From Asanoa ferruginea (GTDB lineage Bacteria > Actinomycetota > Actinomycetes > Mycobacteriales > Micromonosporaceae): a stretch of DNA of 64,000 nt. The position numbers and the translations under genes are program-made. This document shows, one piece after another, positions 9,227 through 19,084 of this stretch (position 1 is the first letter of the stretch; each line of letters opens with the position of its first letter). The notes beneath the pieces are model-generated. The model searched no databases, was not told where the DNA came from, and worked only from the letters and a program-made list of their open reading frames with translations. The DNA lies in assembly GCF_003387075.1 (NCBI RefSeq), contig NZ_QUMQ01000001.1:992001-1056000 (forward strand), in the 5' to 3' direction.

Positions 9227-10175
9227 TCCCGGTGATCGGCCACGCGAGCGGCGGCGTCACCTCCTCGGAGTAGGGCGCGCCGGGCCGCACCAGCACCGGT
9301 GCCGACGCGGGCTCGATCCGGGTGGGCTCGGCGGCCGGCTTGGCGACCAACTCCGGCCAGATCGCCGCCGACACCGCGCGGGCCCGCGCGAGGCGGACCC
9401 GGGCGCGCCGGTGCCGCTCGGCGACCACCGCGGCCAGGTAGGCCCAGCCCGGCACGTCGGGCGGCGCCGGCGGGGTGGTGACGGCCGCGAGCTCGGCGGC
9501 CAGCGCCCGGCCGAGGTTGCTGCGAGCCGGCTCGCGCAGATCGCGCCCGCGGGCCAGGAAGTGCCGCACCGCGAGCGCCAGATCATCGGAAACGCCGGTC
9601 AGGTCAAGGGTCACCGCCCATCCCGCGAGCCGCGGCGGCATGCCGGGCACCCAGCCCCAGCTCGCCGGCGTCCGCTCATGGATCACCATGGTGCCGGCGA
9701 CCAGGTCGCCGAGGCGCTTGCCGCGCGGGTTGCCCAACATCGTGGCCAGCGCGGCGATCCAGGTGACCGGCGGCAACAGCACGCCGGGCCATTCGGTGGC
9801 CACGCCGACCAGACTGCGGGTCAACGCGTGCCGCAGCCGCACCGGGCCGCCGTCGTCGCGGACCACCCGCAGGCCGAGCGCCGCCTTGCCGAGCGTGCGG
9901 CCGCGGAAGAGGGTCTCGCAGCTCACCGGGTAGCCGACCAGCAACAACACGGTCATGACTACCGTGATGCCCTGCCAGGTGGCGTCGTCGAAGTGCACCG
10001 AGACGGTGCTGACGATGATCGAGGCGATCGCGAACACGACCAGCGCGATGACGACGATCACGATCAGGTCGAGCAGCAGCGCGGTGACCCGCGAACCGGC
10101 CCGGGCCGCGCGCACCTCAAGCTCGACGGCTTCGCCGGTGACGACCCGGTCGGAGGGGAGAGGTTGCGCGCTCAC
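9198..10175 (-). CDS. RDD family membrane protein
   Basis: 325 aa if translation begins at GTG 10175 (MSAQPLPSDRVV); two more GTG codons up to 10190 could also serve. The N-terminal half is an RDD domain with Arg near the first helix (ARAGSRVTALLLDLIVIV) and the second motif region GRTLGKAALGLRVVRDDG, plus about four membrane segments. The C-terminal 140 aa are hydrophilic, Arg/Ala-rich and of unknown function. It diverges from the SpoIIM-like gene with only 24 bp between the starts. RDD/SpoIIM/DUF58/MoxR genes are also grouped in M. tuberculosis (Rv3692-Rv3695). Confidence 0.85.
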   Translation of the reverse strand: MSAQPLPSDRVVTGEAVELEVRAARAGSRVTALLLDLIVIVVIALVVFAIASIIVSTVSVHFDDATWQGITVVMTVLLLVGYPVSCETLFRGRTLGKAALGLRVVRDDGGPVRLRHALTRSLVGVATEWPGVLLPPVTWIAALATMLGNPRGKRLGDLVAGTMVIHERTPASWGWVPGMPPRLAGWAVTLDLTGVSDDLALAVRHFLARGRDLREPARSNLGRALAAELAAVTTPPAPPDVPGWAYLAAVVAERHRRARVRLARARAVSAAIWPELVAKPAAEPTRIEPASAPVLVRPGAPYSEEVTPPLAWPITGTRGGPAPSA

Positions 10176-10199
10176 CCGCACAGTGAACACTATGAACGC

Positions 10200-11321
10200 G
10201 TGGATCTCGACGCGTACGTCGCCGAACACGACGCCGAGTGGCGTCGGCTGGAACACCTGTCGAGCAAACGTCGCCTCGCCGCATCAGAGGTCGACGAGCT
10301 CGTCACGCTCTACCAGCGATCGGCGACGCACCTGTCGGTGGTTCGCAGCCGCACCCCCGACCCCGCATTGATCGCCCGCCTGTCCCGGCTGGTGCTGGCC
10401 AGCCGCGCGGCGATCTCCCCGGGCCGCCGGATGGGGCTGGCCGACATCGGCCGCTTCTTCACCACCGGCTTCCCGCTGGCGGCCTATCGCGCCTGGCCAT
10501 GGTGGTGCGCGGTGTCGACGGTCTTCACGGTGCTCAGTTTCTTCCTGATGTTCTACACAGCCGAACACCCGGAAGTGGCCCGCACCCTGATCGGCGACGC
10601 CGCGGCTCAGCGGCTGGTCGACACGGAATTCGCGGCCTACTACTCCGAATACTCGCCGCACACGTTCGCGTTCTCACTGTGGACACACAACGCCTGGCTC
10701 TCCGTGCAATGCCTGGCGTCGGGTGTGCTGATCGTGCCCGTTCTCTGGCTACTGTGGAACAACGCGCTCAACGTCGGCCTGAGCGGCGGCGTGATGATCC
10801 AATACGGCGAGGCCGAGCAGTTCTTCAGCCTGATCACCCCGCACGGTCTCCTGGAGCTGATGGGCGTCTACGTGGCGGCCGGGGTGGGCCTGCGCATCGC
10901 CGGGGCCTGGATCCGTCCGCCGCGCCACCTGACCCGGACGCGTTCGGTCGCCGCCGCGGGGCGCGAGGGTCTGCTCGTGGCCGTCGGCCTCGTCTTCCTG
11001 TTCGCGGTCTCGGGCGTGATCGAGGCGTTCGTGACACCGTCGCCGCTGCCGCCAGCCCTGAAGATTGTCATTGGGGCGGTTGCTTGGCTGGGGTTCCTGG
11101 CCTATGTGGTGGTGTTCGGCTCGGCCGCGCACCAGGCGGCCAAGGCGCGGGCGGCGGCTGAGGCGGAGGCGGCGCGGGCGGTGGCGCTGGCGGGTCCGGA
11201 CCATTTCGGGAGCACGATCGACTCGGGTCCGTCGGGGGCACGACCGATGCTCCCGCCAGAGACCGTGCCGGGCCCGAGGGGGCCCGTCACTGCCACGTCC
11301 GCGGCGGCAAGCCCGAACTGA
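10200..11321 (+). CDS. Stage II sporulation protein M family (SpoIIM-like) membrane protein
   Basis: 373 aa from GTG 10200 (VDLDAYVAEHDAEWRRLEHL). The N-terminal 100 aa are helical and soluble; five or so membrane segments follow, including WWCAVSTVFTVLSFFLMFY and GLLVAVGLVFLFAVSGVIEAF. The loop around NALNVGLSGGVMIQYG and ITPHGLLELMGVY is typical of the SpoIIM family. In actinomycetes without Bacillus-type endospores the role is undefined; family membership is clear, function is not. It diverges from the RDD gene and ends 17 bp from the convergent RCC1 gene. Confidence 0.87.
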   Translation: MDLDAYVAEHDAEWRRLEHLSSKRRLAASEVDELVTLYQRSATHLSVVRSRTPDPALIARLSRLVLASRAAISPGRRMGLADIGRFFTTGFPLAAYRAWPWWCAVSTVFTVLSFFLMFYTAEHPEVARTLIGDAAAQRLVDTEFAAYYSEYSPHTFAFSLWTHNAWLSVQCLASGVLIVPVLWLLWNNALNVGLSGGVMIQYGEAEQFFSLITPHGLLELMGVYVAAGVGLRIAGAWIRPPRHLTRTRSVAAAGREGLLVAVGLVFLFAVSGVIEAFVTPSPLPPALKIVIGAVAWLGFLAYVVVFGSAAHQAAKARAAAEAEAARAVALAGPDHFGSTIDSGPSGARPMLPPETVPGPRGPVTATSAAASPN

Positions 11322-11338
11322 GGCCCTCTGTGGTGTGG

Positions 11339-12556
11339 TCAGGAGGCCAGGCTGAATGCGAGGCCGCCGGAGATCGAGCGCGTCGGTTGGAGGCCAGTGG
11401 TTACCGCCTGAGCCCGGTTGACCGACCCGGATCCCCCGATGCCGAGTTGCCCCCTGTTGTTCTGGCCCCACGCCATCACGTTGCCACGGGTGATCGCGAG
11501 GCTGTGCCCGCTGGCGGCGGAGCCGTCTTCACCTGCGGAGACAGCTGTCACCCCGCTCAGACCGAGCACGTCAACCGGGACCAACTGCCGCGTGTTCGTG
11601 CCGTCGCCCAGCTGGCCAGCCTCGTTGCTGCCCCAAGCCTTGACCCGGCCGTTGGTCAGCAGAGCCAGGGTGTGGCCGAATCCGCCGTCTACGGACTTGA
11701 CGCGTACGCCGGTCAGGCCGACCACGGCGACCGGGCTGGGCTGCGGGCTGACCCTGTCACCGATTCCCAACTGACCCGAAACGTTCAAGCCCCAACCACG
11801 GACGGAACCATCCGCCAACACCGCCAAGCTGTGGAACGCGCCCGCGCCGATGCTCGTCGGTCGCTGCGGCAGGCGCACCGCGAGCGGGACCGGGTGCGGC
11901 TGGCTATCGGCTTGGCCCTGGCCGAGCTGTCCATCAAAATTGTCGCCCCAGGCCACGACGGTGCCGTTGGCCAGCAACGCGAGAACGAAGTTCGCTCCGG
12001 CGGCGATCGCAGTCACCCGGCCGGGCAGCCCCTCCACCCGAACCGGAAGGCTCCGGTTCGCTGTGGTTCCGTCGCCCAGCTCGCCGGAGAAATTGAAGCC
12101 CCACGCTCGGAGCGTGCCGTCGTGCAGCAGAGCGACGCTGAAATCGCCGCCGGCGGCGACTGCTTTGACGTCGCTCAGTCCTGCCACGCTGCCAGGGATC
12201 GGCCGCGAGGTTTCGGTGCCGTCGCCGAGCTGTCCATACTCGTTGGATCCCCACGCTTTGACCGTGCCGTTGGACAGCAGTGCCAGGCCATGGCTGAAAC
12301 CTGCTGAGACCGAACGCACGGTATGCGGGGCCGCCACCGTCACGGCCGTCGGCCACGTCGCCGTTTCCCCGAGCGTCCCGATGCCGAGCTGTCCCACAGC
12401 GTTGGTTCCCCAGGCTTCGGCCTGGCTGGTGGGCTGACCAGCACTGCTCTTGGTTGATGCTGCCATCGATGGCGTGCCGAACACACTCGGCAGGGCGATC
12501 AGCGCCCCGACCACGACGACGGCAAGTTGTCGCCGCCGGATGAACCTTGCTCGCAT
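11339..12556 (-). CDS. Secreted RCC1-repeat beta-propeller protein
   Basis: 405 aa from ATG 12556, chosen over an ATG six codons upstream because GGGGGG sits seven bases before it. A Sec-type signal peptide (basic RARFIRRRQ, hydrophobic core, cleavage near PSMAAS) precedes seven RCC1 units, each carrying a variant of AWGxNxxGQLGxG (AWGTNAVGQLGIG, AWGSNEYGQLGDG, AWGQNNRGQLGIG and others). Seven units fit one closed seven-bladed propeller. There is no anchor or extra domain, so it should be released as an isolated propeller. Its ligand is unknown. Confidence 0.88.
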   Translation of the reverse strand: MRARFIRRRQLAVVVVGALIALPSVFGTPSMAASTKSSAGQPTSQAEAWGTNAVGQLGIGTLGETATWPTAVTVAAPHTVRSVSAGFSHGLALLSNGTVKAWGSNEYGQLGDGTETSRPIPGSVAGLSDVKAVAAGGDFSVALLHDGTLRAWGFNFSGELGDGTTANRSLPVRVEGLPGRVTAIAAGANFVLALLANGTVVAWGDNFDGQLGQGQADSQPHPVPLAVRLPQRPTSIGAGAFHSLAVLADGSVRGWGLNVSGQLGIGDRVSPQPSPVAVVGLTGVRVKSVDGGFGHTLALLTNGRVKAWGSNEAGQLGDGTNTRQLVPVDVLGLSGVTAVSAGEDGSAASGHSLAITRGNVMAWGQNNRGQLGIGGSGSVNRAQAVTTGLQPTRSISGGLAFSLAS

Positions 12557-12668
12557 GTGGATCCCCCCGCGCATCCGAACGCCGGCTGCCCGCGTGAAAG
12601 CGCAGGTCAGCCGCCCTGCGTCACATTACGCACTCAGGCACCTCCCGACTCATGAAACTCATCGCCCG

Positions 12669-12697
12669 TTGACTAGAGTCGAGCACTAGCGTAGAAC
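12669..12697 (+). promoter_or_regulatory. Sigma-70-type promoter for the 12748 gene
   Basis: TTGACT at 12669-12674 and TAGAAC at 12692-12697 are separated by exactly 17 bp. This is a close match to the vegetative actinobacterial consensus and would give a 5' leader of about 45 bases before the ATG at 12748. Confidence 0.6.
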
Positions 12698-12747
12698 TTT
12701 AGCGAGTTAGTTCGGAGTTGCCGCTCGTCAAGGGGGAAGACGACAAA

Positions 12748-13416
12748 ATGGACGTTCAAGAAGCCGCCGCGGTCGGGCACCGCGATGCTGGCGCGAATGG
12801 CATCCGCCGGCGCTTGCGTACCGTCGCCAAATGGGCGGCCTATGTCGGAGGCCCGCTGTTCCTGATCGGAACGATCCTGCATCCGGCTCGCGACGGCTGG
12901 GGCATGGCCAAGGTCGGCGAGCGCTACGGACTCACGCACGACATCCAGGCCGCGGGCCTGTTGTTGCTGGTGGTCAGCCTCGCCAGCATGCTCGCGCTCG
13001 GCGTGGGCGTCCGGTCCCGCCGGGATCTACCCGGGTGGTACGCCAGCCTGGTCGGCACCCTGCTCTGGTTCGCCCTGATCGTCTTCGACGGCGCGCACAA
13101 TCCGGTCCGGGCGCACTATGAACCGAGCCTGGTGCACACCCCGAGCGATGTCGACGCGGGCTCGGCACTCATCGTCTTCCCGGCGCTGCTCATCTTCCCG
13201 GCCGGCTACGCGGTGCTCGCCCTGGTGCTCAACCGCGCCGGCATGAAGCTGGTGGCACTGCTGCTCAGCATCGGCTCGCTCGTCTACACCATCGGCGGGC
13301 TGTTCATCTTCACGTCGGGGCCGGGCTTCCCGCTCATCCAGATCTTCGAGGTCGCCGGCGCCGCCGTGTTCGCTCTCGGATACGTCCTGCTGGGTCGGGC
13401 GACACCGTCGAGCTAG
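12748..13416 (+). CDS. Hypothetical membrane protein, about six membrane segments
   Basis: 222 aa from ATG 12748, preceded by GGGGGA at a spacing of about ten bases; a TTG ten codons upstream is the only alternative. About 25 hydrophilic residues precede the first hydrophobic segment (WAAYVGGPLFLIGTILHP). About five further segments include GLLLLVVSLASMLALGVGV and SALIVFPALLIFPAGYAVLAL. No motif identifies a substrate. Its TAG stop interlocks with the convergent efeB stop in a shared CTAG. A family name cannot be given. Confidence 0.78.
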   Translation: MDVQEAAAVGHRDAGANGIRRRLRTVAKWAAYVGGPLFLIGTILHPARDGWGMAKVGERYGLTHDIQAAGLLLLVVSLASMLALGVGVRSRRDLPGWYASLVGTLLWFALIVFDGAHNPVRAHYEPSLVHTPSDVDAGSALIVFPALLIFPAGYAVLALVLNRAGMKLVALLLSIGSLVYTIGGLFIFTSGPGFPLIQIFEVAGAAVFALGYVLLGRATPSS

Positions 13417-14681
13417 GCGAACAGCGCCTGGCCCCAGAAGTCGCCGCCGTCCTTGACGCCCGGCGGGCAGGCGAACAGGGCGCTGGAGACGTGCCGGATG
13501 TATTCGTTCATCACGTCGTGGCGTGCCAGCTGGAGTTGGATCGGCACGAACTGCTTGTGCGGGTCGCGCTGGAACGAGATGAAGAACAGGCCCGCGTTGA
13601 GCCGGCCCAAGCCGTCGGAACCGTCGACGAAGTTGTAGCCGCGGCGCAGGATGCGTACGCCACCGTTCTGGCTGTGGTGTGCCAGCTTCACGTGGGCGAC
13701 GTCGGCGATCGCGGGCTTGCCGTCGGGGCCCTTGATGGCGAAGTCCAACTCGTCGAACTCGTTCTGGTGGCCGAGCGGCGCGCCACTGCCCTTGGCCCGG
13801 CCGACGATCTCCTCCTGCTCGCCGAGCGAGGTGCGGTCCCAGGTCTCGATGATCATCCGGATCTTCCGGGCGACCAGGTAGGAACCACCGTCCATCCAGG
13901 ACTGACCGTCGGCGCCGCGGGACCAGAGATAGTCATCGAGCAGCGCGGTGTCTTCGGCCTTCAGGTTGGCCGTGCCGTCCTTGAAACCGAAGAGGTTGCG
14001 CGGCGTGGCCTGGTCGCGCGACGTCGACGAAGTGCGGCCGAAGCCGAGTTGCGACCAGCGCACGCTGACCACGCCCATGCCGATCCGGGCCAGGTTGCGG
14101 ATCGCGTGCACAGCCACCTGCGGGTCGTTGGCGCACGCCTGCACGCACAGGTCGCCGCCGGAGATCTCGGGCTGGAGCGCGTCGCCGGGGAACTTCGGGA
14201 GGTCGGCCAGTGCGGCCGGCCGCTTGGCGGCCAGGCCGAAGCGGTCGACGCCGGTCGCGTCGCGGAACAGCGTCGGGCCGAAGCCGACGGTCAGCGTCAA
14301 GCCGGCCGGCGGCAGGTCGAGCGCCTCGCCGGTGTCGTCGGGCGGCGCCTCCGGGATGCCGTTGACCGCGCCGATCGTGCCGGCGTCCTGGCCGTTGGTC
14401 ATCCGGGCCGCGGCCGCCGACCAGTCTTGCAACATCGTGACCAAGCGGTCGCGGTCTTTGGTGATGACGTCGAACGCGACGAAGTGCAGCCGGTCCTGTG
14501 CCGAGGTGATGATGCCTGCCTGGTGGTCGCCGTAGAACGGGACAGCGCCACTGGCCGCCGACGACGGAGCCGCGGGCTCCGAGTCAGCGGCCAGCACGGC
14601 CGTCGCGCCGGCGGCGGCGCCCGCGATGCCGGCCACGCCGACACCTGCGAGCGTCATCGCCTGACGACGGGTGATTGCCAT
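13413..14681 (-). CDS. efeB: EfeB: Tat-exported DyP-type haem peroxidase / deferrochelatase
   Basis: 422 aa from ATG 14681, with an AGG ribosome site seven bases upstream that overlaps the end of efeO. The N-terminus has a twin-arginine signal (TRRQAMTLAG) and a long Ala/Gly hydrophobic stretch. The mature part carries the DyP signature GxxDG (GFKDGTANLK) and a His/Arg-rich haem pocket (KLAHHSQNGG, ILRRGYNF). In EfeUOB systems EfeB oxidises ferrous iron or removes iron from haem outside the membrane. It is the last gene of efeU-efeO-efeB; the open frame extends upstream, but only across efeO. Confidence 0.93.
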   Translation of the reverse strand: MAITRRQAMTLAGVGVAGIAGAAAGATAVLAADSEPAAPSSAASGAVPFYGDHQAGIITSAQDRLHFVAFDVITKDRDRLVTMLQDWSAAAARMTNGQDAGTIGAVNGIPEAPPDDTGEALDLPPAGLTLTVGFGPTLFRDATGVDRFGLAAKRPAALADLPKFPGDALQPEISGGDLCVQACANDPQVAVHAIRNLARIGMGVVSVRWSQLGFGRTSSTSRDQATPRNLFGFKDGTANLKAEDTALLDDYLWSRGADGQSWMDGGSYLVARKIRMIIETWDRTSLGEQEEIVGRAKGSGAPLGHQNEFDELDFAIKGPDGKPAIADVAHVKLAHHSQNGGVRILRRGYNFVDGSDGLGRLNAGLFFISFQRDPHKQFVPIQLQLARHDVMNEYIRHVSSALFACPPGVKDGGDFWGQALFA

Positions 14682-14689
14682 CTGTTTAC

Positions 14690-15826
14690 CTACCCCGCCA
14701 CCACCGCGGCGACCTTGCTGATCGGCTCGGCCAGCGCGTTGATCACGTCGGAGAGCCCCTTCAGGTCGGCCTGCGACAGTTCGTTGTGGAATTTCCAGCC
14801 GTCGCCGTTGCGGTGCTTCGCCAGCTCCGCGTCGACGTTGGCGAACTCGGTGTCGAGCTGCTTGACCAGGTCGCCGTTGCGCTGCTCGAGCGCCGGCCGG
14901 AGCGCGGCGATCGCGGCTTTGGAGCCTTCGACGTTGGCGTTGAAGTCCCACAGGTCGGTGTGCGAGTAGCGGTCTTCCTCACCGGTGATCTTGCCGGTGG
15001 CGACCTCGTCGAGGAGCTCCTTGGCGCCGTTGGCGAGCTGGAGCGGCGAGAGCTGCTCGGCCTGCGACTTGGCGACGATCTCCTTGACGTTGACCATCAG
15101 CTCGTCGGCCATCGGGCCCGACTTGGAGATGTCGCCGGTCTTCCACAGATCGCGCTCGATCGCGTGGAACCCGGTGAACTTCATGCCCTCTTCGACGACC
15201 TCTTCGCGACCGTCGATCTTCGGGTCGAGGTCACCGAAGATCTCGGCCACCGGCTCGATCCGCTCCCAGTAGGTGCGGGCGACCGGGAACAGCGCCTTGG
15301 ACTTCGCGATGTCGCCGGCCTTGACCGCGTCGACGAACTCCTGGGTCTTGGTCAGCAGCGCGTCGGTCTGGCTCTTGACGTAGCGCGAGTAGCTGTCGGT
15401 GGCGTCCTTGAGGGCGGCGTCCTCGGTGAGCGGCGCGGCCGAGCCGTTGACCTTGAGCGGGTTGCGGATGCCCTTGCCGATCATGCCGGGCTTGCAGGCC
15501 GTCTCGTAGGTGCCGGCGGCCAGCTCGACGTGCAGCTCCCGGCTCAGCCCCGGCGCGATGTTCTCGACCTCGCCCATCACGCGGTCGCCGGCGGCGTACA
15601 CGTAAAACTCGGTGACCTTGCCACCCTTGTTGGTGACCTTGAATTGCAGAGTGCCGGCGTCGACGTCGGTGACCCCGACCTCGCAGGCGGTGTCGCTGGC
15701 GTTGACCGTGATCGGCCCGCCCGCGGCGTCAGCGCCCGAGCCGGCGGAGTCGTCGCTGCTGGAGCAGGCGGCGAGGCCACCAGCCAACAGGGCGACCGCG
15801 ACGGTCGCGAGGTATCTGCTGCGCAT
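14690..15826 (-). CDS. efeO: EfeO: iron-uptake lipoprotein (cupredoxin plus M75 domains)
   Basis: 378 aa. A signal peptide with lipobox LAACSSS predicts a lipoprotein, unlike the periplasmic EfeO of E. coli. Residues about 35-130 form the cupredoxin-like EfeO domain (ITVNASDTACEVGVTDVDAG). The rest is a peptidase-M75-type domain with the metal-site motif HAIERDLW, which binds metal and is not proteolytic. It delivers iron to the EfeU permease; its gene starts 14 bp after the efeU stop. Confidence 0.92.
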   Translation of the reverse strand: MRSRYLATVAVALLAGGLAACSSSDDSAGSGADAAGGPITVNASDTACEVGVTDVDAGTLQFKVTNKGGKVTEFYVYAAGDRVMGEVENIAPGLSRELHVELAAGTYETACKPGMIGKGIRNPLKVNGSAAPLTEDAALKDATDSYSRYVKSQTDALLTKTQEFVDAVKAGDIAKSKALFPVARTYWERIEPVAEIFGDLDPKIDGREEVVEEGMKFTGFHAIERDLWKTGDISKSGPMADELMVNVKEIVAKSQAEQLSPLQLANGAKELLDEVATGKITGEEDRYSHTDLWDFNANVEGSKAAIAALRPALEQRNGDLVKQLDTEFANVDAELAKHRNGDGWKFHNELSQADLKGLSDVINALAEPISKVAAVVAG

Positions 15827-15840
15827 TCAAGAACTCCCGA

Positions 15841-16770
15841 TCAGGACTTCTGCGTGGTGGACGCAGGGGTGGTGGTTGTTTCAACGGGTGCCGCGGCGGG
15901 CGCCGGCTTGCGCTTGGCCGGGCGAAGGAAAATCGCCAGGACCGGGATGCCGTACGCGACCCAGGCGATCGTTTCCAGCACCGTCGGCGCCGGGGTGATG
16001 TTGAACATTCCGGCGAGCACGCTGCCGTACCAGGAACTGGGGTCGAGCGTGCCGCTGATGTCGAACGCGAGCGTGTTGAGGCCCGGCAGCACGCCGGATT
16101 CCTGGAAGTCGTGCACGGCGTATTTGAGGATGCCGGCGGCGACCAGGATCAGCAGCGCGCCGGTCCAGGTGAAGAACTTGCCGAGGTTGATCCGCACCGC
16201 CGTGCCGTAGAGCAGGATGCCGATCACGATGGCGGACGCGACACCGCCGATCAGCGAGTAGAGCGGGCCGCCGTCGGTCCGCACGCCCTGGACCGCGGAG
16301 TAGAAGATGAGCGCGGTCTCCAGCCCTTCGCGCACGACGGCGAGAAAGGCCATCACCGCGACAGCGATCGAGCCGACCGCGAGCGCGTCGGTGAGCCTGG
16401 TGCGCAACTCGCCGGCGATCGAGCGGGCGGCTTTGCGCATCCAGAAAATCATCCAGGTGACGAACACGACCGCGGCGAGCGAGGTGATCGCCTCGAACAG
16501 CTCGCGGTCTTTGTAGTCGGCAAGCAGCGTGGTGCTCGTGTAGGTGAGCATCCAGCCGAAGAGGACGGACAGGACGACCGCGAGCGCGACGCCGGCCCAG
16601 ACCTGGACCAGCCGGTCCTTGCGCTGCGACTTGACGAGGAAGGCAACGAGGATGCTGACCACGAGGGTCGCTTCCAGGCCTTCGCGCAGGCCGATCAGGT
16701 AGGTGGCGAACATGTCGGTGAGGACTCCGGTCACGCTCGGTAATAGGCCGCCCTTACTTAGGGCAGCCAT
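15841..16770 (-). CDS. efeU: EfeU: FTR1-family high-affinity iron permease
   Basis: 309 aa, seven or so membrane segments. Two REGLE motifs define the iron path: LIGLREGLEATL near residues 25-36 and VVREGLETALIFYSA near 155. I took ATG 16770, which has GGAG seven bases upstream; ATG 16713 (MFATYLIGLREG) is the usual family start and cannot be excluded. First gene of efeUOB. A TTAGGT half-site in the upstream 30 bp might belong to an IdeR/DmdR iron box, but the other half is poor, so iron regulation is only a guess. Confidence 0.92.
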   Translation of the reverse strand: MAALSKGGLLPSVTGVLTDMFATYLIGLREGLEATLVVSILVAFLVKSQRKDRLVQVWAGVALAVVLSVLFGWMLTYTSTTLLADYKDRELFEAITSLAAVVFVTWMIFWMRKAARSIAGELRTRLTDALAVGSIAVAVMAFLAVVREGLETALIFYSAVQGVRTDGGPLYSLIGGVASAIVIGILLYGTAVRINLGKFFTWTGALLILVAAGILKYAVHDFQESGVLPGLNTLAFDISGTLDPSSWYGSVLAGMFNITPAPTVLETIAWVAYGIPVLAIFLRPAKRKPAPAAAPVETTTTPASTTQKS

Positions 16771-16823
16771 ACCTTCTCTCCGGTTGAGCGCGAAGTCAAG
16801 TTAGGTGTGTAACGTCTCGGCAT

Positions 16824-16982
16824 GTGAAGGCGTTCGTGCCATGGCTGACCGTGCTCGCGCTGGTCTACGTGCTCAACCTGGTGCACCTACGGCCGGTCGC
16901 CACAGCGCTCGCGGTGGGCTGGCTCGTCTATTGCGTGTGGACCTGGGTGCGCCCAAAACGCCGCCAAAACACCACCAACTAG
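16824..16982 (+). CDS. Small membrane protein, 52 aa, divergent from efeU
   Basis: A short frame from GTG 16824 to TAG 16980-16982. It encodes two hydrophobic stretches (VPWLTVLALVYVLNLVHL and VATALAVGWLVYCVWTWV) joined by Arg-Pro, with a basic tail PKRRQNTTN. The charge pattern fits a two-helix membrane protein and GC-rich third positions dominate. It shares a 53-bp intergenic region with efeU on the opposite strand, so joint regulation is possible. No family is recognised. The ribosome site is weak; a leaderless or coding-fortuitous frame remains possible. Confidence 0.5.
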   Translation: MKAFVPWLTVLALVYVLNLVHLRPVATALAVGWLVYCVWTWVRPKRRQNTTN

Positions 16983-16984
16983 AG

Positions 16985-17300
16985 CGGATTCGACAGCTGG
17001 CGCCATTCGTCGCTGGTGCGGCCCAGTGAGTTCGACCACCGGCACCGGCGCGCGGCCCAGCACGGCCCGGAACCGACCGGTCATCCACTCCCGAACGTGC
17101 TCGCCGTCGCGCAGCCGTCCTGCTCGAACGCGACATCGGCGTGATCGGTCGAGAGTTACAGATCGGGCCACCGCGCGGCCGCGCGGCCTCGGCGGCCGCC
17201 TCTCGTGCCCGGGCCACCTTCACGAAGAAGGTGTCGCCGAGGGTGAACGTGGCGGCGGTGAGCGCGTGCTCCGAGATTGGCGAAGGCCCCCCGCCGGGCA
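16985..17300 (-). pseudogene. Decayed NadR-like AAA ATPase / nucleotide kinase fragment
   Basis: On the minus strand a recognisable C-terminal segment is split over two frames. The first frame reads ARWPDL, an in-frame TAA at 17156-17158, then LSTDHADVAFEQDG. A single missing base near 17113 then shifts to LRDGEHVREWMTGRF, continuing to VPVVELTGPHQRRMAPAVE. This resembles the end of NadR-like ATPases (...DLYLLTD..VPFEQDGLRDGEHIREWMTGRF...). One nonsense codon plus one frameshift and the absent N-terminal Walker region mark a pseudogene. The segment before 17160 is open but unassigned. Confidence 0.5.
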
Positions 17301-17367
17301 CACCGGCGAAGGGCCATCGTCCTTGATTTTGATTGTTCGGTAGTGCTGGACACCCGCGGACGTGGCA

Positions 17368-17396
17368 GGGCGAGGGCCCGCTCTTGGCCCTCGCCC
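17368..17396 (-). terminator. Hairpin downstream of sahH
   Basis: A perfect 11-bp inverted repeat (GGGCGAGGGCC at 17368-17378, its complement at 17386-17396) with a 7-base loop lies about 60 bp after the sahH stop. There is no U-tract, as is usual for actinobacterial terminators. Confidence 0.6.
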
Positions 17397-17397
17397 G

Positions 17398-17446
17398 GTC
17401 CCCGGCGGGAGCAACGGTCGTGCCAACGACGAACCCGGGATCGGAT
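17398..17446 (-). repeat. 3'-end-associated repeat, copy A
   Basis: About 49 bp that recur with roughly eight substitutions at 52033-52079. Both copies sit just after the stop codon of a minus-strand gene (sahH here, DUF3499 there). On the minus strand each can fold into an outer CCCGG/CCGGG-type stem and an inner GTCG/CGAC stem whose loop differs between copies. A processing or termination element is possible. Confidence 0.45.
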
Positions 17447-17457
17447 CCGTTTGGGTT

Positions 17458-18951
<1,494 letters not shown>

Positions 18952-19084
18952 GAAGGCTCCTAATCGGTCGCGTCTGTGCTGTGCTCTGCGCCTGATCGCG
19001 ACCATCGAGCTTACGCGGACGGCACATGCGAAGCAGCGTTACCCCGTGCCGCCACAGTCCCTCGGTTGGCCCGCTGGCTGGATT

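Noticed and set aside
13413-14951. Longer EfeB beginning inside efeO
   Set aside because: The extra N-terminal 90 residues are Arg-rich out-of-frame efeO; the twin-arginine signal and ribosome site place the start at 14681.
16740-16823. IdeR/DmdR iron box upstream of efeU
   Set aside because: Only one TTAGGT half-site is clear; the other half does not match well enough to call.
16873-17301. 142-codon minus-strand frame as an intact gene
   Set aside because: Only its first part has any protein-like character and it then runs through the frameshifted NadR-like fragment and the small membrane ORF in the wrong frame.
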